The notes below the pieces were generated by a model. It saw only the letters and a list, made by a program, of their open reading frames with translations, was not told where the DNA came from and did no database searches. DNA of 64,000 nucleotides from Metellina segmentata (Eukaryota > Arthropoda > Arachnida > Araneae > Tetragnathidae), in contig OX375873.1 of assembly GCA_947359465.1 (NCBI GenBank), positions 60,731,573-60,795,572 of the forward strand. Reading direction: 5' to 3'. Below, piece by piece: positions 32,346 through 43,361 of the stretch; the first letter of the stretch is position 1, and the number at the start of each line of letters is the position of its first letter. The translations under genes and the position numbers were made by a program.

Positions 32346-34760
32346 TATTCCATTGTCCAATTTTATACCTTCGCGCTCGTTAAAGATATAATAAAAATTT
32401 CAACAGATTTGAAATCTACGGAAAATTTTAAAACAGATCGATACCATAAATGTGATTTTCTTTAAATAAATAAATTTTTCAACTGTAACTTTTACATTTT
32501 CGCTATACGAATTTAGCCGCATTTGACGAAAATATTGATTACGAACACAAAAAGGGCTATTTATCTCGATTTATAGAAAATATATAACTTGAATAGAGTA
32601 CTTAGTTGTCTTAATTTACTGCTTTACATAAATAGCAGCTAAAAATAGGATGAATATTTAATTGTATTCGATGTAAGTGTTTATACAACGAAGGGGATAG
32701 TAGTTAATTTTATTTCTGTACTAACGTATACCGACAATGGTCCGTTTAATTTTTCATGTGCGCCAAATGTCTTTAAAATAAAGCTAAATTGAAACATTCA
32801 ATTTTGAAGTTATTTTATATATTTATATATTTTAATCTTTATATATTTATATAAATCTTGAAATTATTACTATTTTTATCGAAACTTTTATATTATAGAC
32901 AGAAATTATCTTTGCGATCTTCCTGTTTTTGACATAAACTGTATTTTGGTCATTCTTAGATTGTTTTTAGTTCAGCATAATTCTAACTTTTCGTCGTGGG
33001 TTTTAATCAAATTATTGTTGAAACATTCCCCATTACTTTACAGCAGACGTCTTCCCATGCATTTTCTGCTAGAATTTTTATCTTTGCACAGTTGTAACGT
33101 TTTATCCCATAGCCCTCATCTTATTTATACCTATTTTCAAAAATTAAATCGAAATACCTAATTTCTTTATTTCAACATTCAGCTTTGCGAACAAATTTTT
33201 AAATCCTTACTTATTCAAGTTTCTGTGTTTGACATGTCATTTAAAATGTTACGATTTCCATGCTATCGAAGCTATATTACAATAAGAGGAAAACAAATTC
33301 GAATTATTTTTCTCTTTAATTGTTAAATACAATTCTAAAAAGTGAATAGCAAAGACTCTGTTATCAGTTCTTCCCGATTTATGAAACTGTATTTTTGTTT
33401 CGAATAAGTTTTTATTTTCTAAATTCTATTTTAGGTAATTTATTTAATTTTTAAATCTACCTTTTCAAACAAAGAATGATTTTTTGATACCTTAAACTAA
33501 TATAATTTTTAGACCTATGCGTGTAAATTTTGCTATTGTATTTACAAAAAATATTGTACTTCTGACCTCAAATTATAATTTTCTGTGTTTACTCTAAACC
33601 TTATCTTAATTTTCTTCAAGTAATTAGGCTTATTAAGTAATGTACCTACTTACCCACCAATAAAATACGTAGTTGACAGCACACATCAGTCAATTTAACT
33701 ACAACTAGAGTATTCGAAACGAAGACTAATCCAACAACCTTATCTCTTTCGGTGCACTTGTAGCACAAATGGAACCACGAATGGTATAACGACTGGAGAA
33801 TATATCAACAAAAATTTGATTAAAACCCACGACAAAACGTGAGAATTATGCTAAACTAAAAACAATCTAAGAATGACCAAAAAAGATTGCAAAGAGAATT
33901 TCTGTCTGTATAATTTAAAAATTTCGATAAAAATAGTAATAACAATAACTTTAAGATTAAAATATAAATTCTACGAAAATAAGCTCTCAGTAAATTAAGT
34001 TCAGTAAATCAGGCTAATAAGTTCATTTTTAAAAACCCTATCGAGTTCAATTTAACACAGGATGTGAAAAATGAATGAAAATTGAAACTTATTGTTCACC
34101 ATTTCAAGTTAAAGACATTAAAAAAATAACTTCGAATTGAATGTTTAAATTTAGCTTTATTTTAAAGACATTTGCCACTCATGAAAAATTAAATGGACCA
34201 TAGTCGGTATACGTTATCTCAGAAATAAAATTACCTACTATCCACTTTGCAGTAAATTCTTCAAAAAATCGATTCCGATTAAATATTCATCCTATTTTAA
34301 GTTGGTATTTATATAAATATATTATCTGTAAATCGAGATAAATAGCTCTTGTGTTCTCAATCAATATCTTTGTCAAATGCGGCTAAATTCGTATAGCGAA
34401 AATATAAAACTTACAATTGAAAAATGATTTATTTAAAGGAAATCTTATTTAAGATATGTAACCGATGTAAAATTTTCTGCAGATTTGAAATTCTTTGAAA
34501 TTTTTAATCCATCACTAACGAGCGCGAAGATATAAAGCTTGGATTGGAGAGTAAAAGAGTTTTTTTTTTTTGCTTTTATATAAAATAAACAACGACTGTC
34601 GTTTTCTCTAGTGGCAGTAGACGACAGGAAAACGGATATTCTGTCGTGTTGTGAGTAGATCGAAGTGTGTGCAAGCTTCCGTACTCTTCTTCATGCCACT
34701 AAAAGAATTTGTGGTATGTCATTTTATCGCGCGACCGAAATCGATGTGTGTGCAAGTAGC
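32216..34760. repeat. Very long inverted repeat (about 2.5 kb foldback-like structure)
   Basis: The left arm (32216 to about 33045) and the right arm (about 33785-34760) are inverse copies with moderate divergence and indels. Matching landmarks, outside to inside: CTACTTGCACACACATC against its inverse at 34742-34758; TTCGCGCTCGTTAAAGATAT (32369) against the inverse near 34517; GCTATACGAATTTAGCCGCA (32503) against 34377-34395; TAAAATAAAGCTAAATTGAA (32774) against 34150-34170; CATTCTTAGATTGTTTTTAG (32952) against 33858-33878; GTCGTGGGTTTTAATCAAA (32994) against 33819-33838. The loop of about 740 bp has no recognised gene. Confidence 0.85.
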
Positions 34761-34771
34761 CTAAGTTGACA

Positions 34772-35124
34772 CCTCTGGTCTAGGCTAGCAGGGTCCCGCA
34801 TTTAAATTATGTTTATTTATTCCTCTAATTCAAGTATCTATCTTAGCGACCTTGATGAGCGGGACCCTGATAGCCTCGCCAAACGCGCGTTCTGTGAATC
34901 ATAATCACTTCTGAAAAAGCAACAAGCCAATGTTGCCAACTTAAAATATCAAAAAACTGCTGGGCTAGTTTACTAATGGCGTATTAACGGCAATTATACT
35001 TCAGACCTCTACATAAACCTCTGTTCTTTTTTTTCAGACCTCTATTTTTTCCTTTGAGCATTTTGTACCTCTGTTTTTACCTCTGAAGCGAATTGAAACC
35101 TATAGATCTGAAGGTAAAACCTCT
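34772..35124. repeat. ACCTCT motif array near hAT right end
   Basis: ACCTCT occurs at 34772, 35005, 35017, 35038, 35067, 35079 and 35119, mostly followed by G or A. The opposite hAT end near 26713 has AACCTCTG. hAT transposases are known to bind short repeated subterminal motifs, which makes such a role plausible. Confidence 0.55.
34782..34876. repeat. 95-bp hairpin element
   Basis: AGGCTAGCAGGGTCCCGC (34782-34799) and its inverse with one difference, GCGGGACCCTGATAGCCT (34859-34876), enclose 59 bp. It could be a tiny MITE or the two ends of a deleted element. Confidence 0.7.
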
Positions 35125-35714
35125 GATCTGACACCCCTGTTTCTATGTGCAAATATTGTCGAATTCCTATTCTTAACGGAAAACAGGAACACGAACTCAT
35201 TCTTAACAGAACAGGAACACGAACTCATTCTTTACTAAACAGGAACACGAACGCATTGTTCGTGCACGTAAGACCAAAAGTAAAAACAAATTATTCTTAA
35301 AAATTAACCTAGCGCTTGTAAAGTTGCATACATGACGATAGAAGTATCCAGACTCAATTCATCTTTTAAAATAATGGCTTTCAGATTTTGTTAAAATTGA
35401 TGGTCATATAAAGCAGAGATTTTCAAGCAAATTGTTAATAAATATTGATATTATTTTTGCACTATAAGCTGACCACCGTTTTGAAATACATATGATTAGA
35501 ATAGTTTTTATTCAAAAACAGAAAGTTTTACCTCATTGAATTTTTCTCAGATTAAAGTTCATAAATTCATTGATACTTATACAATTTCAGAAAAATATGA
35601 GGTGAATTTTAAAAAGTCGTTTAAAGTCGAATGTTTTAAAAAGCGAGGTTTTAATTTTACATGTAAAATATCCATTAAAATGTAAAATTGTCATTGTTTT
35701 TGCATTTTATATAC

Positions 35715-36642
35715 CAGGGGTGGCCATCTATACTACCTTTGGCAGCCACATTTCAGGAATGAATAGTTGAAAGAGCCATTTTAAGAGGTAAGGGTGTTTA
35801 CATTTATAACTGCTCATAATACATGAAGGAGAAAAGGACTTTAACCCAAGTATTTATTTGAAAAGTTACAAACACGAATTACATTTACAAAAGAAAGAAA
35901 AAAGGAATATTTACAGGGGGGTTCCAAATTAACATCGGACATAGCATATGCTACTCCGTTAGTAGTTTATCGCAGACTAACTAACTGGAAGGCTTCTGGA
36001 AGGGGCTCTACAGGGATTGAAAGCTCACTGACACCATTTCTTTTATTTATCTTTGATAACAAGGCAAACAGTGATAATCTGAAAATTAGTTCAATTTTTT
36101 AAAGTTTACACACAGATCTCTCCCTCGGTCAAAACAGGTAAAACAAAATGGTTGCTCAACAATTGAGGTTTTGAAGCAGGGGTTCCAGAACAAATATATC
36201 CTAGAACCAAAGAGTGTGCGCTGAGAATAATCTCAAATTTCGTTACTTCGTATCGTTGCGAGTCTGTATTCAACACTTAAACTTGTTAAAAATTAGCAGA
36301 GGTTTTAACTGATCAGTAATTAACTGAGCTTGTACGAACTGCCCTATCAATTGATCAACCAAACTTTCGGCAGCTAACTGCTAAGACGGACAGCATCCGT
36401 AAAGCATCCACAAGCAAATCTAATTTAAAATATTTTTTTTCTTCAAAATTGTTTGATACAATCAACAATATTGTTTATTGAATAACGTTTTATGTTTTTG
36501 AATAACTTTGTCACAAGAAATGAAATAAAGCAATTACTTTTGGACATTGAGCAGTTTAAGTTTATCAATATTTCATACAACATTTTATTTGTATAAGAGC
36601 CACACCACTCGCCTGAGAGAGCTACGCTATGGCATATCCCTG
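35715..36642 (+). mobile_element. hAT element remnant related to 11491-13976
   Basis: It starts CAGGGGTGGCCATCT and ends GGCATATCCCTG. The flanking bases TTATATAC (35707-35714) and TAATATAC (36643-36650) are 7 of 8 identical. A decayed plus-strand frame near 36250-36420 resembles the hAT dimerisation end (SYRCESVFNT, then ALSIDQPNFRQLTAKTDSIR), comparable to YRCEQAFSSM in the copy at 11716. Stops interrupt it, and the rest of the transposase is missing. Confidence 0.75.
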
Positions 36643-36744
36643 TAATATACACTGGTTCTCATATTAAGGCGATTTATAGACAGTACGGAATGCAAAGATG
36701 GTGGCCATTTTGAAGATTGCATTTTTAAATTCTCGTATATCAGC

Positions 36745-36975
36745 AAATATTGAATAAATACCCTTTCTAATGCGTCAGGAGAAAGATCATTTTCTGTTTT
36801 AAAGTGTCTAAAAAATTTATTACTTTTTATTATTATTTAAAGATTATTATTTATTTAGGAGTACTATGGAAGAAGAAAGATTAATTAATATGGTCATTCT
36901 GTAAATAGAGCAAGAAATTTGTAACCGAATTGACCCTTCCAAAATAATTGGACGAATTTGCAAAAAATAAAGCAA
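36745..36975 (+). pseudogene. hAT transposase C-terminal remnant (ZMYM1-like)
   Basis: It reads LSNASGERSFSVLKCLKN, then after an AT-rich insertion STMEEERLINMVIL and EICNRIDPSKIIGRICKK, with stops. SGERSFSVLK is the hAT dimerisation motif seen in zinc-finger MYM type 1-like transposon proteins. No ends were identified. Confidence 0.65.
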
Positions 36976-37414
36976 AACGGAAAGTTACGTAATTAAAAAA
37001 AAAATTTATTTAATGTGTTAGGGTATGAAATTTTTGATTTCTTTCTTTTTTTGTCCCCGAAAATTTTACCGCTTGAGGTCACCTCTTGACTTGATCCACC
37101 ACTGCGTATGGGGTAGATAACTTGGAGGCTGTTCTGATGATCTCAAATTTGCTGATTAAAATGTATTTAGATATTAATGGTAAAATAGACTTAAAACTAC
37201 TGAAAATATTAACAACAGAATAAAATAATGAGTTAAACTTTCACTCCTTTCTGAACTGTAACATCAGTGCGAACAGCAATGTGATTATTTGCCAGCCGAT
37301 GAAGAGACTTCACGCTCTTTCTTTGTTCCAAGAGTAGTGTAGAACAAAGATATGGAATGTAGTCGACTGGATGGTATGGTATTCGTAGTCTGTAAATATT
37401 GCACAATACTATAT

Positions 37415-37870
37415 GTACAGTCGCGGAAAAAAACCCGAACCACCTCCTTTATTTCGAGCACTATTCATACTAGAGCAAATTCAAAATTCCTCTACAAATT
37501 CCATCGTTTACTAAACTCCAGTTAACTCAATTGAGGACCTCGTTGCTCGACTATCCATTGCGTCTGCAAGCGTGCACAAAATGCTTGACATCTTTGGAAA
37601 TGTGTTTGCCAATAAATCCTTCGACGTTACCAAGCATGTATTTACTGTTGGTGGTCGTTATTTTGAGCATTTATTGTTAACATTGCTGCATAGAAGCTCA
37701 TTACAAGGATGTTGTAAATTAACAATGTTTTACTGTCCATGTCTCATTTTTAATGTTCGTGCCTCCACGCGTCACTTTCGATCATACATTCCTGTACGAA
37801 AAATGTATGTTTTAGTAAGCTGTACCACCCCTACAAGTTTGTCCCATGACTGTAGAATCACCCTGTATAT
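37415..37870 (+). pseudogene. Tc1/mariner-type element remnant with transposase C-terminus
   Basis: It starts with an end-like sequence, TACAGTCGCGGAAAAAAACC. A frame at 37533-37680 encodes EDLVARLSIASASVHKMLDI and later VGGRYFEHLL, close to the usual C-terminal end of IS630/Tc1-type transposases in arthropods. The catalytic core is absent. CACCCTGTATATATA near 37860 may mark the other side. Confidence 0.6.
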
Positions 37871-39239
37871 ATACTAGCAATACCCTCACGGCATTGCCCG
37901 TGACAAAGTTATGCTTTTATAAAGTAAACCTCACTGATTCCGATAGAACGAAATTAAACAGTAATAAACATAAAATTGCATAAATGATAGAAATTAACTA
38001 TCACAATTCTTTTAAAAAGTGGCGTTGCCCATGACAGCATTCTCGTCATGTTGTTACTGATACCGAAAACATTAACAAATAATTTTAAGAAAGAGTTCTA
38101 CCTCCAACCGACATGACCCGGGCATGTCGTCTAACTCTTACCACCTTACTAATCCTTGAGTAATGAATACGCCTTCGCCTGTAGCATGTCCAGTCATGAT
38201 GATGGCTTCAATAATATTGGGCATCAGTTTCTGGATAGAGAGTTTTGTTCCATTGTGCAGAGTGAAGGAGTATGCAGATTTCTGAGAAACATAATATGTG
38301 CCCCAATCTGCAGTTCTAATATGTGCGAGGGTACTCCAAATGACTAGGATGTGTTCAAAAACGAAGTTGTGTACAGCCTTATCTGTGTCACAGAAAAAAA
38401 AGACCCTTTTCGAGCAGTTAGCAGAGAAGGCGGTTGAGCTACTGACAGAAATATCTTGTAGTAATCTCTCTTCTATGGTGATTCTGACAGAAACTAATTC
38501 CCAATAAATTCACTATCCGATTTTCTTAAGTCAATAATATATCAAATGACCAAATGTAGATAGTTACGCTGACCATAAATTCTGCTTCAAAAGGGACAAT
38601 CCTTTTTTGTCATGTTTCCTGGCCATCCCATCATATTAATGAAAATATCAGTTTTGTCCTATTTTTACCAAAAACCCTTAACTTGAACTTCAAGCTGGAA
38701 GAAAAAAGAAGTTCGATGACGCAATTGGCAACCGGTTATGAAAGGGTTGAAAGTTTATCAAGGGTTGAAAGTTGGCTGTTAACACGTCATCGGTTCAGTT
38801 CGCTTCCAATGCGATAATTCTTCGATTTGCTGCAAGTTTTAATTTCTTTTGGAAGGAAAAGGGGATTCAGATTAAATTTTTCATACGAAGCTTCAATGAA
38901 AGTTTCATCAATTGGCAAGGGAAATAATCTTGTTTCCAGCATGAATTTTAACAGAAACTCGGAGGAGCTTCTATTAATGTTGTTGCAATAGAGTTGTGTA
39001 TTGGAATGGACACGAGGCGCTCTTACCATTTGCAAAAGTTTCATACAAAGTTAAAACACAATACAGACGCAAACTTTAAAAATAACTTAGTGAAAAGGGT
39101 ACTGGGGTGAAAAAAAATTGTTTAATGATGAAAGAAAAAGAAAAGTAATAAAAAATGTCATACCATAGCACATTAAATAAATACACCAAAGAAACATTTT
39201 TAAGTGAATTTCCGTCTTGCAAATTCGTTAATTATTCTG
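37871..39239. other. DNA without recognisable gene
   Basis: It begins CTAGCAATACCCTCACGGCATTG, similar to the short GC-rich ends of arthropod Helitrons, and GCGTTGCCCATGACAGCATT recurs loosely near 38026. Open frames up to about 85 residues have no family features. Confidence 0.4.
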
Positions 39240-40755
39240 GCAGTGTCATTTCGATTTAAAATTTCCTACTCTATGTACAGAATGGTCATATTATTTAATC
39301 TTCTCCCATAGTACTGAAATAATTAAAACAGAAAACGATCTTTTTCCTGACGCATTATGTAAAGGAATTGTTAAAAAAATTTCAATAATATTTCAACATT
39401 CGGAAATGTGTAAGACATTTCTTTGGCGGCTCCATAGTTGTCTAGTGTGGTTTTTATGGTGTCCTCGTTTCCCCCCCCCCTATAGAAAGATTAAAAAATC
39501 GTCAAATTCATCTTCAAAAGAACAAACATCAATGTCATTTTTGAAAAATCCATCACCTTTTTTATCGTGTTCTCTTCTTTTCAATTGATAAATCCCAATA
39601 AAAAGATATTATCAAAAGCTCCCCAACAACTTCATACGTCTGAGTTCTTTGCGATAATCTGCCTTGGTCTTATCATACATGACATAAAAAGAATTGACAG
39701 TGAAATTTTCTTTTAGAAAAATTCATGTTCAACTTCTTTATTTTCATCAAAAAAACATTTTATTTCTTTTGTTGTCTGCGAGTTTGTCCATCTTATACAT
39801 TAAATGATAGCCTTGATAAATCAGTCGCCTCTTTTTCAACTTTTTCAAATTCTTCTCTGAAATTATTGATGAAATTTTTAATGACTTCAGTAGAATAGAT
39901 CTTTTTAATAGTTCACATTCCACTGAGAGCCGTGATTTACTAGTAACATTTATTTTTTTTGTAAAATAGTATTCCAAAAATAACTGTTTCATATTTGTCC
40001 ATTTTCTTCAAATGTGAAGTTGCCTTCGCTGTGGTAACTTTTTTCTTCTGAATTATAAATTTCAGTTAAAGCCTCTTTTATAAGGGTGAAACCAAGTTTT
40101 ACAGCTAATACAGCATTTGCTCTTGTATGTTGACCATATTGCTCTCTCGTCGAGACTATCACTCTCTCACTGACACTCTTTCACTGAGAGCCGGAATGTT
40201 TGTACCATTTCTAGATTTCTGGTTAAAATTTTCCAGCGATGGGTTGACGCAGAAAAAAATGTGAATATGTTTTGCACAAACATAAAATACTGAATTGCAG
40301 CGCTACAACTTTATGTTGTGAAATTTCCAATTAAATTTGAGGAATGATTAGCACACGGAATAAAAACCGCACTGGGCTATGTTCTTTAATACATTCTAGC
40401 AAACCTGAGTACTTCTCTGACATATTAGAAGCATTATAAATGATTTTCCTCAATAGTTTTCACTATCCACTCCTAATTTAATTAAAACTTGCAAAATTTA
40501 TTGTTCCCTAATATGTTTATCGATGGGAATAAATTCCACAAATCTTTCCTTTATATTAGCACAAGATGAAGCATATCTTATCACAAAAGTTAGTTGATCG
40601 ACATGCGAAACATCTTGAGTGAAGTCAACAATTATACTACAACTATGGGGTACATCCCCCTCTCTGACACTCGCCAACCCCCGGAGGATTACTTTGCAAT
40701 CCTCATTGGTTCGTTGAGCGAACCTTACTCGCTTCGCTCGCATTAATGAAGACAT
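39240..40755 (-). pseudogene. hAT transposase remnant, ZMYM1/DUF4371-like
   Basis: The minus strand reads, in several frames, IIVDFTQDVSHVDQLTFVIRY and ERFVEFIPIDKHI (40498-40690), CSAAIQYFMFVQNIFTFF (near 40270), LGFTLIKEALTEIYNSEE (near 40060), VNSFYVMYDKTKADYRKE (near 39680) and NHTRQLWSRQRNVLHISEC (near 39430). Their order matches zinc-finger MYM type 1-like hAT proteins. Many stops show that it is dead. The left part next to 40690 joins a GC-rich repeat (CTCGCCAACCCCCGGAGGAT). Confidence 0.75.
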
Positions 40756-40984
40756 GTATCCTAGCAGAAGGGATTTTTTTACAAAATATGATACTTCAAA
40801 AAAATATTTTTCAAATATAATTTTGTAGTACTACAGAAAAGTTACACAGTACCTCTGGAATCAGAACTCGAACAATTTGGAATGAAAACTTTGAGGAAAT
40901 TTGGACTCGAAATGTGAGCGCCGCTTTGGAAATCGAATACCCAGCATGTTGTTTGAAAATAAGCTACAACAGCTCGACTAATAT

Positions 40985-41770
40985 CTATAGTCACCATCAA
41001 CATTTTACATGCAATGTTATTGCCACTGTCAAATCTTTCCAAACCACCCGTCTTATGTCGGCTTCTAAATCCAATAGCTTTTGCAATAAACCATCAACAT
41101 TTCCACCAAACTTCAAACCAAACACCTTCAAGCCTTATTGCTACCAACAGACTGCCCATCCATAAAGGCACCATCAAATCTCTCCAAGGCTACCCATGTC
41201 ATGTCGGGTGCAGGTGGTAACATGCCCGTGTCATGTTGTGTCAAAACAGTAACTCATTTTTTACATTTTGGTTCTGTTCAAATACATAATCGATACTGTT
41301 TCAGGCTTATTCACACCACCAAACTTCAAATCTGTACAAAGCCGCCAGTGTTATGTAAGGTGGTACATTTTGCTTCTCTTCAAACACATCAAAAATAATG
41401 TTCAAGGCTTATTAACACCACCAATCTGTCCATCCATAAAGCCAACGTCAAATCTGTGCAAAGCCACCAGTGTCTGTTGGGTGGTAAATTTGCCATCATC
41501 TAAACAAAAAGACATCAATAAATCCATTGCATTTCAACCCACTATCAGCATTTTACATGCAATGTTATTGCCACTGTCAAATCTCTCCAAACCACCAGTC
41601 TCAAGTCGGGTTCTAAATCCAATATCTGTTGCAAGCCACCATCAATATTTCCAGCAAACTTCAAATGCGCCTTCAAGGCTTATTGCCACCAACAAACTGC
41701 CCATCCATAAAGGCACCATCAAATCTCTCCAAGCCTACCCATGTCATGTCGGGTGCAGGTGGCAACATGT
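40985..41770. repeat. Degenerate direct duplication and array
   Basis: About 225 bp at 40997-41225 is repeated at 41545-41767. Both contain CATTTTACATGCAATGTTAT, TGCCCATCCATAAAGGCACC and CATGTCATGTCGGGTGCAGG. Between them are weaker relatives (GTCCATCCATAAAGCCAACG near 41430; ACCAAACTTCAAATCTGTAC near 41319). The minus strand repeatedly reads GLERFDGAFMDGQ-like peptides with stops, so it may be a dead array of protein repeats. Confidence 0.65.
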
Positions 41771-41852
41771 TTACGAAGCAAACCAACACAACGGGCAACG
41801 CCGGCCTAGCCACGCATAATATAATATTTATTATATTAATATATACACAACT

Positions 41853-41995
41853 ATCTCTAATATTATAAAAGCAAGTTTTTTTTTTTGTTTGTTTGTCTAC
41901 AGCCACAAAATACTCATGATTCTATCGCCCTTACAGCAGTCAGATTTGACGCACAGGTAGTCCAAATTATTTCCAATTTTTGGTTTGCTTCAAAA
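41853..41995 (+). repeat. Helitron-like 5' end family, copy 3
   Basis: It reads ATCTCTAATATTATAAAAGC, then TTTGTTTGTTTGTC, GATTCTATCGCCCTTACAGC and GACGCACAGGTAGTCCAAAT, matching the copies at 18009 and 19286 in order. Confidence 0.5.
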
Positions 41996-42364
41996 TAAAT
42001 TATTTACGAATGCCGTAAAAATTTAATTTACCATCCTCTCATATTGATGATGAAATTCGAAAACATTGCATACCGGGTGCAAGAATGGCACCAGAAAAAA
42101 CACATTCATAAGAAAACTGTGCATGACTATACGTCGAAAATTCGCCACTTTTACTGTAAATGAACGTTAGGGGATATTCGAACTCACTTCAAAACTCAAA
42201 ATCGAGTTCTGTGGTAGTCACCTTAGGAAAAAAGATGTTGTAGTTTGTCCTACAGCAGAAATGCGATGAGTATGAAATGGATTATATGAATGGAAATATA
42301 ATAATTAAATTTGAGTAAATTTAAGTATTAAATGTTTTTTTACACATAATTCTTTCATACACAA

Positions 42365-42600
42365 TTGTTACTGGTGTTGGGCGTTTATCTGCCACCCTGT
42401 AGGTCACGGATTCGAATCCTGGTGAGAAAGCGTATGTGTATAGGTAATTTTTCCTTTCAGGAGTTTCGGCGAGTCACCCATTGTGTTCCCATTTACAATT
42501 TGTCTTCAGTTCGTCCATTAGTGTACTGATTTTCGAAGAGGTCAGTAGCCGGACATTAAAAAAATGTTTGTCTGAACATATTGTCAAGTATTCATGTGCG
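42365..42600 (+). repeat. tRNA-derived SINE, family B
   Basis: The head TGTTGGGCGTTTATCTGCCA with the B-box CGGATTCGAATCC (42408-42420) is followed by a body unlike family A (TTTCAGGAGTTTCGGCGAGT, then TCTTCAGTTCGTCCATTAG). The head is not a working tRNA gene because no 3' acceptor stem can be matched. The right edge is uncertain. 42601-43361 shows no gene, apart from being the upstream flank of the gene at 43362. Confidence 0.6.
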
Positions 42601-43361
42601 AACAGGTCAGACAAAAAGTAAAAACTCGGCAATATTTTGCTTCCGGAACGAACTGAAGCTAAAATCTAAACCACAATTGCTTTTCCGCAACGGTACCAGC
42701 ACTTTAAAATGACTTCGAACAGATGTGTGTGTTCATAACCTTTTTTCAGAATTTTCATTTGTTGTCTGAAATTAGCTCATTTGAGATGTTTCGGACAAGA
42801 ATCGCGACTATCAGGTTTTTCTTTTTCTTTATGCTGGAATTAAGATGTATTTTTATTTGAAGGGAAATGCATCTGACCAAAATATTTATCGATCACTAGA
42901 AATGCATCTCCCACATAAATCGGATTCTTTTAAACACACCAAAAGCAAAAACAAATTGTAATTGTGTTAGAATAATACCCTATTTCCCATTCTTCGTGAG
43001 AAATTCATGTGGAGCATTCTGAAGTGTTGCGTAATATATCATTACTCTGCAGTACCCGGAGAAAATTATTCCTTCCCCTCTGTTGCTATGCGCAACGAAC
43101 ATTCGACCACTTACACGAATGCGAAAAGTTCTTTTTGTGCGTTGCCTAAGCGACGGGACGTCTGCCTGAGACGTCGGGATGGTAAACAACTCTTTTCTTA
43201 GAACTGCAAAACCCGTTTATATCATCTTTGTCTGATCGCTTCTCACCATTATAGTATGTTAAGATCCGGAATTCAGAGGTTGTCTGAGTTCGTTCTTCGC
43301 TTTCGTCGTCCGTCCGACCGTCATTTCGCTTTTAAACACTAACAGTTTTTATCCGTTTCTA

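Larger units (their letters stand above)
26652..35139 (-). mobile_element. hAT element expanded to about 8.5 kb by nested insertions
   Basis: The left end CAGTGGTGCCAGAT and the inverse of the right end, CAGGGGTGTCAGAT, are similar. The flanking 8 bases are CTTCTATG (26644-26651) and TTTCTATG (35140-35147), 7 of 8 identical. Near the right end ACCTCT motifs recur (34772-35124), and the left end has AACCTCTG. Inside are a minus-strand hAT transposase pseudogene (27107-29108), a hAT MITE (29354-29878) and several inverted-repeat elements. The pairing of these two ends over 8.5 kb is an inference supported by the near-match of the duplication. Confidence 0.6.

Noticed and set aside
38156..38507. 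Cys-rich short frames on the plus strand
   Set aside because: Overlapping frames without signal peptide or regular Cys spacing, and no gene structure around them; a secreted peptide is not supported.
41268..41819. 183-residue open frame on the plus strand
   Set aside because: It is a by-product of the degenerate duplicated array; the translation is low in structure and both other frames are also largely open.
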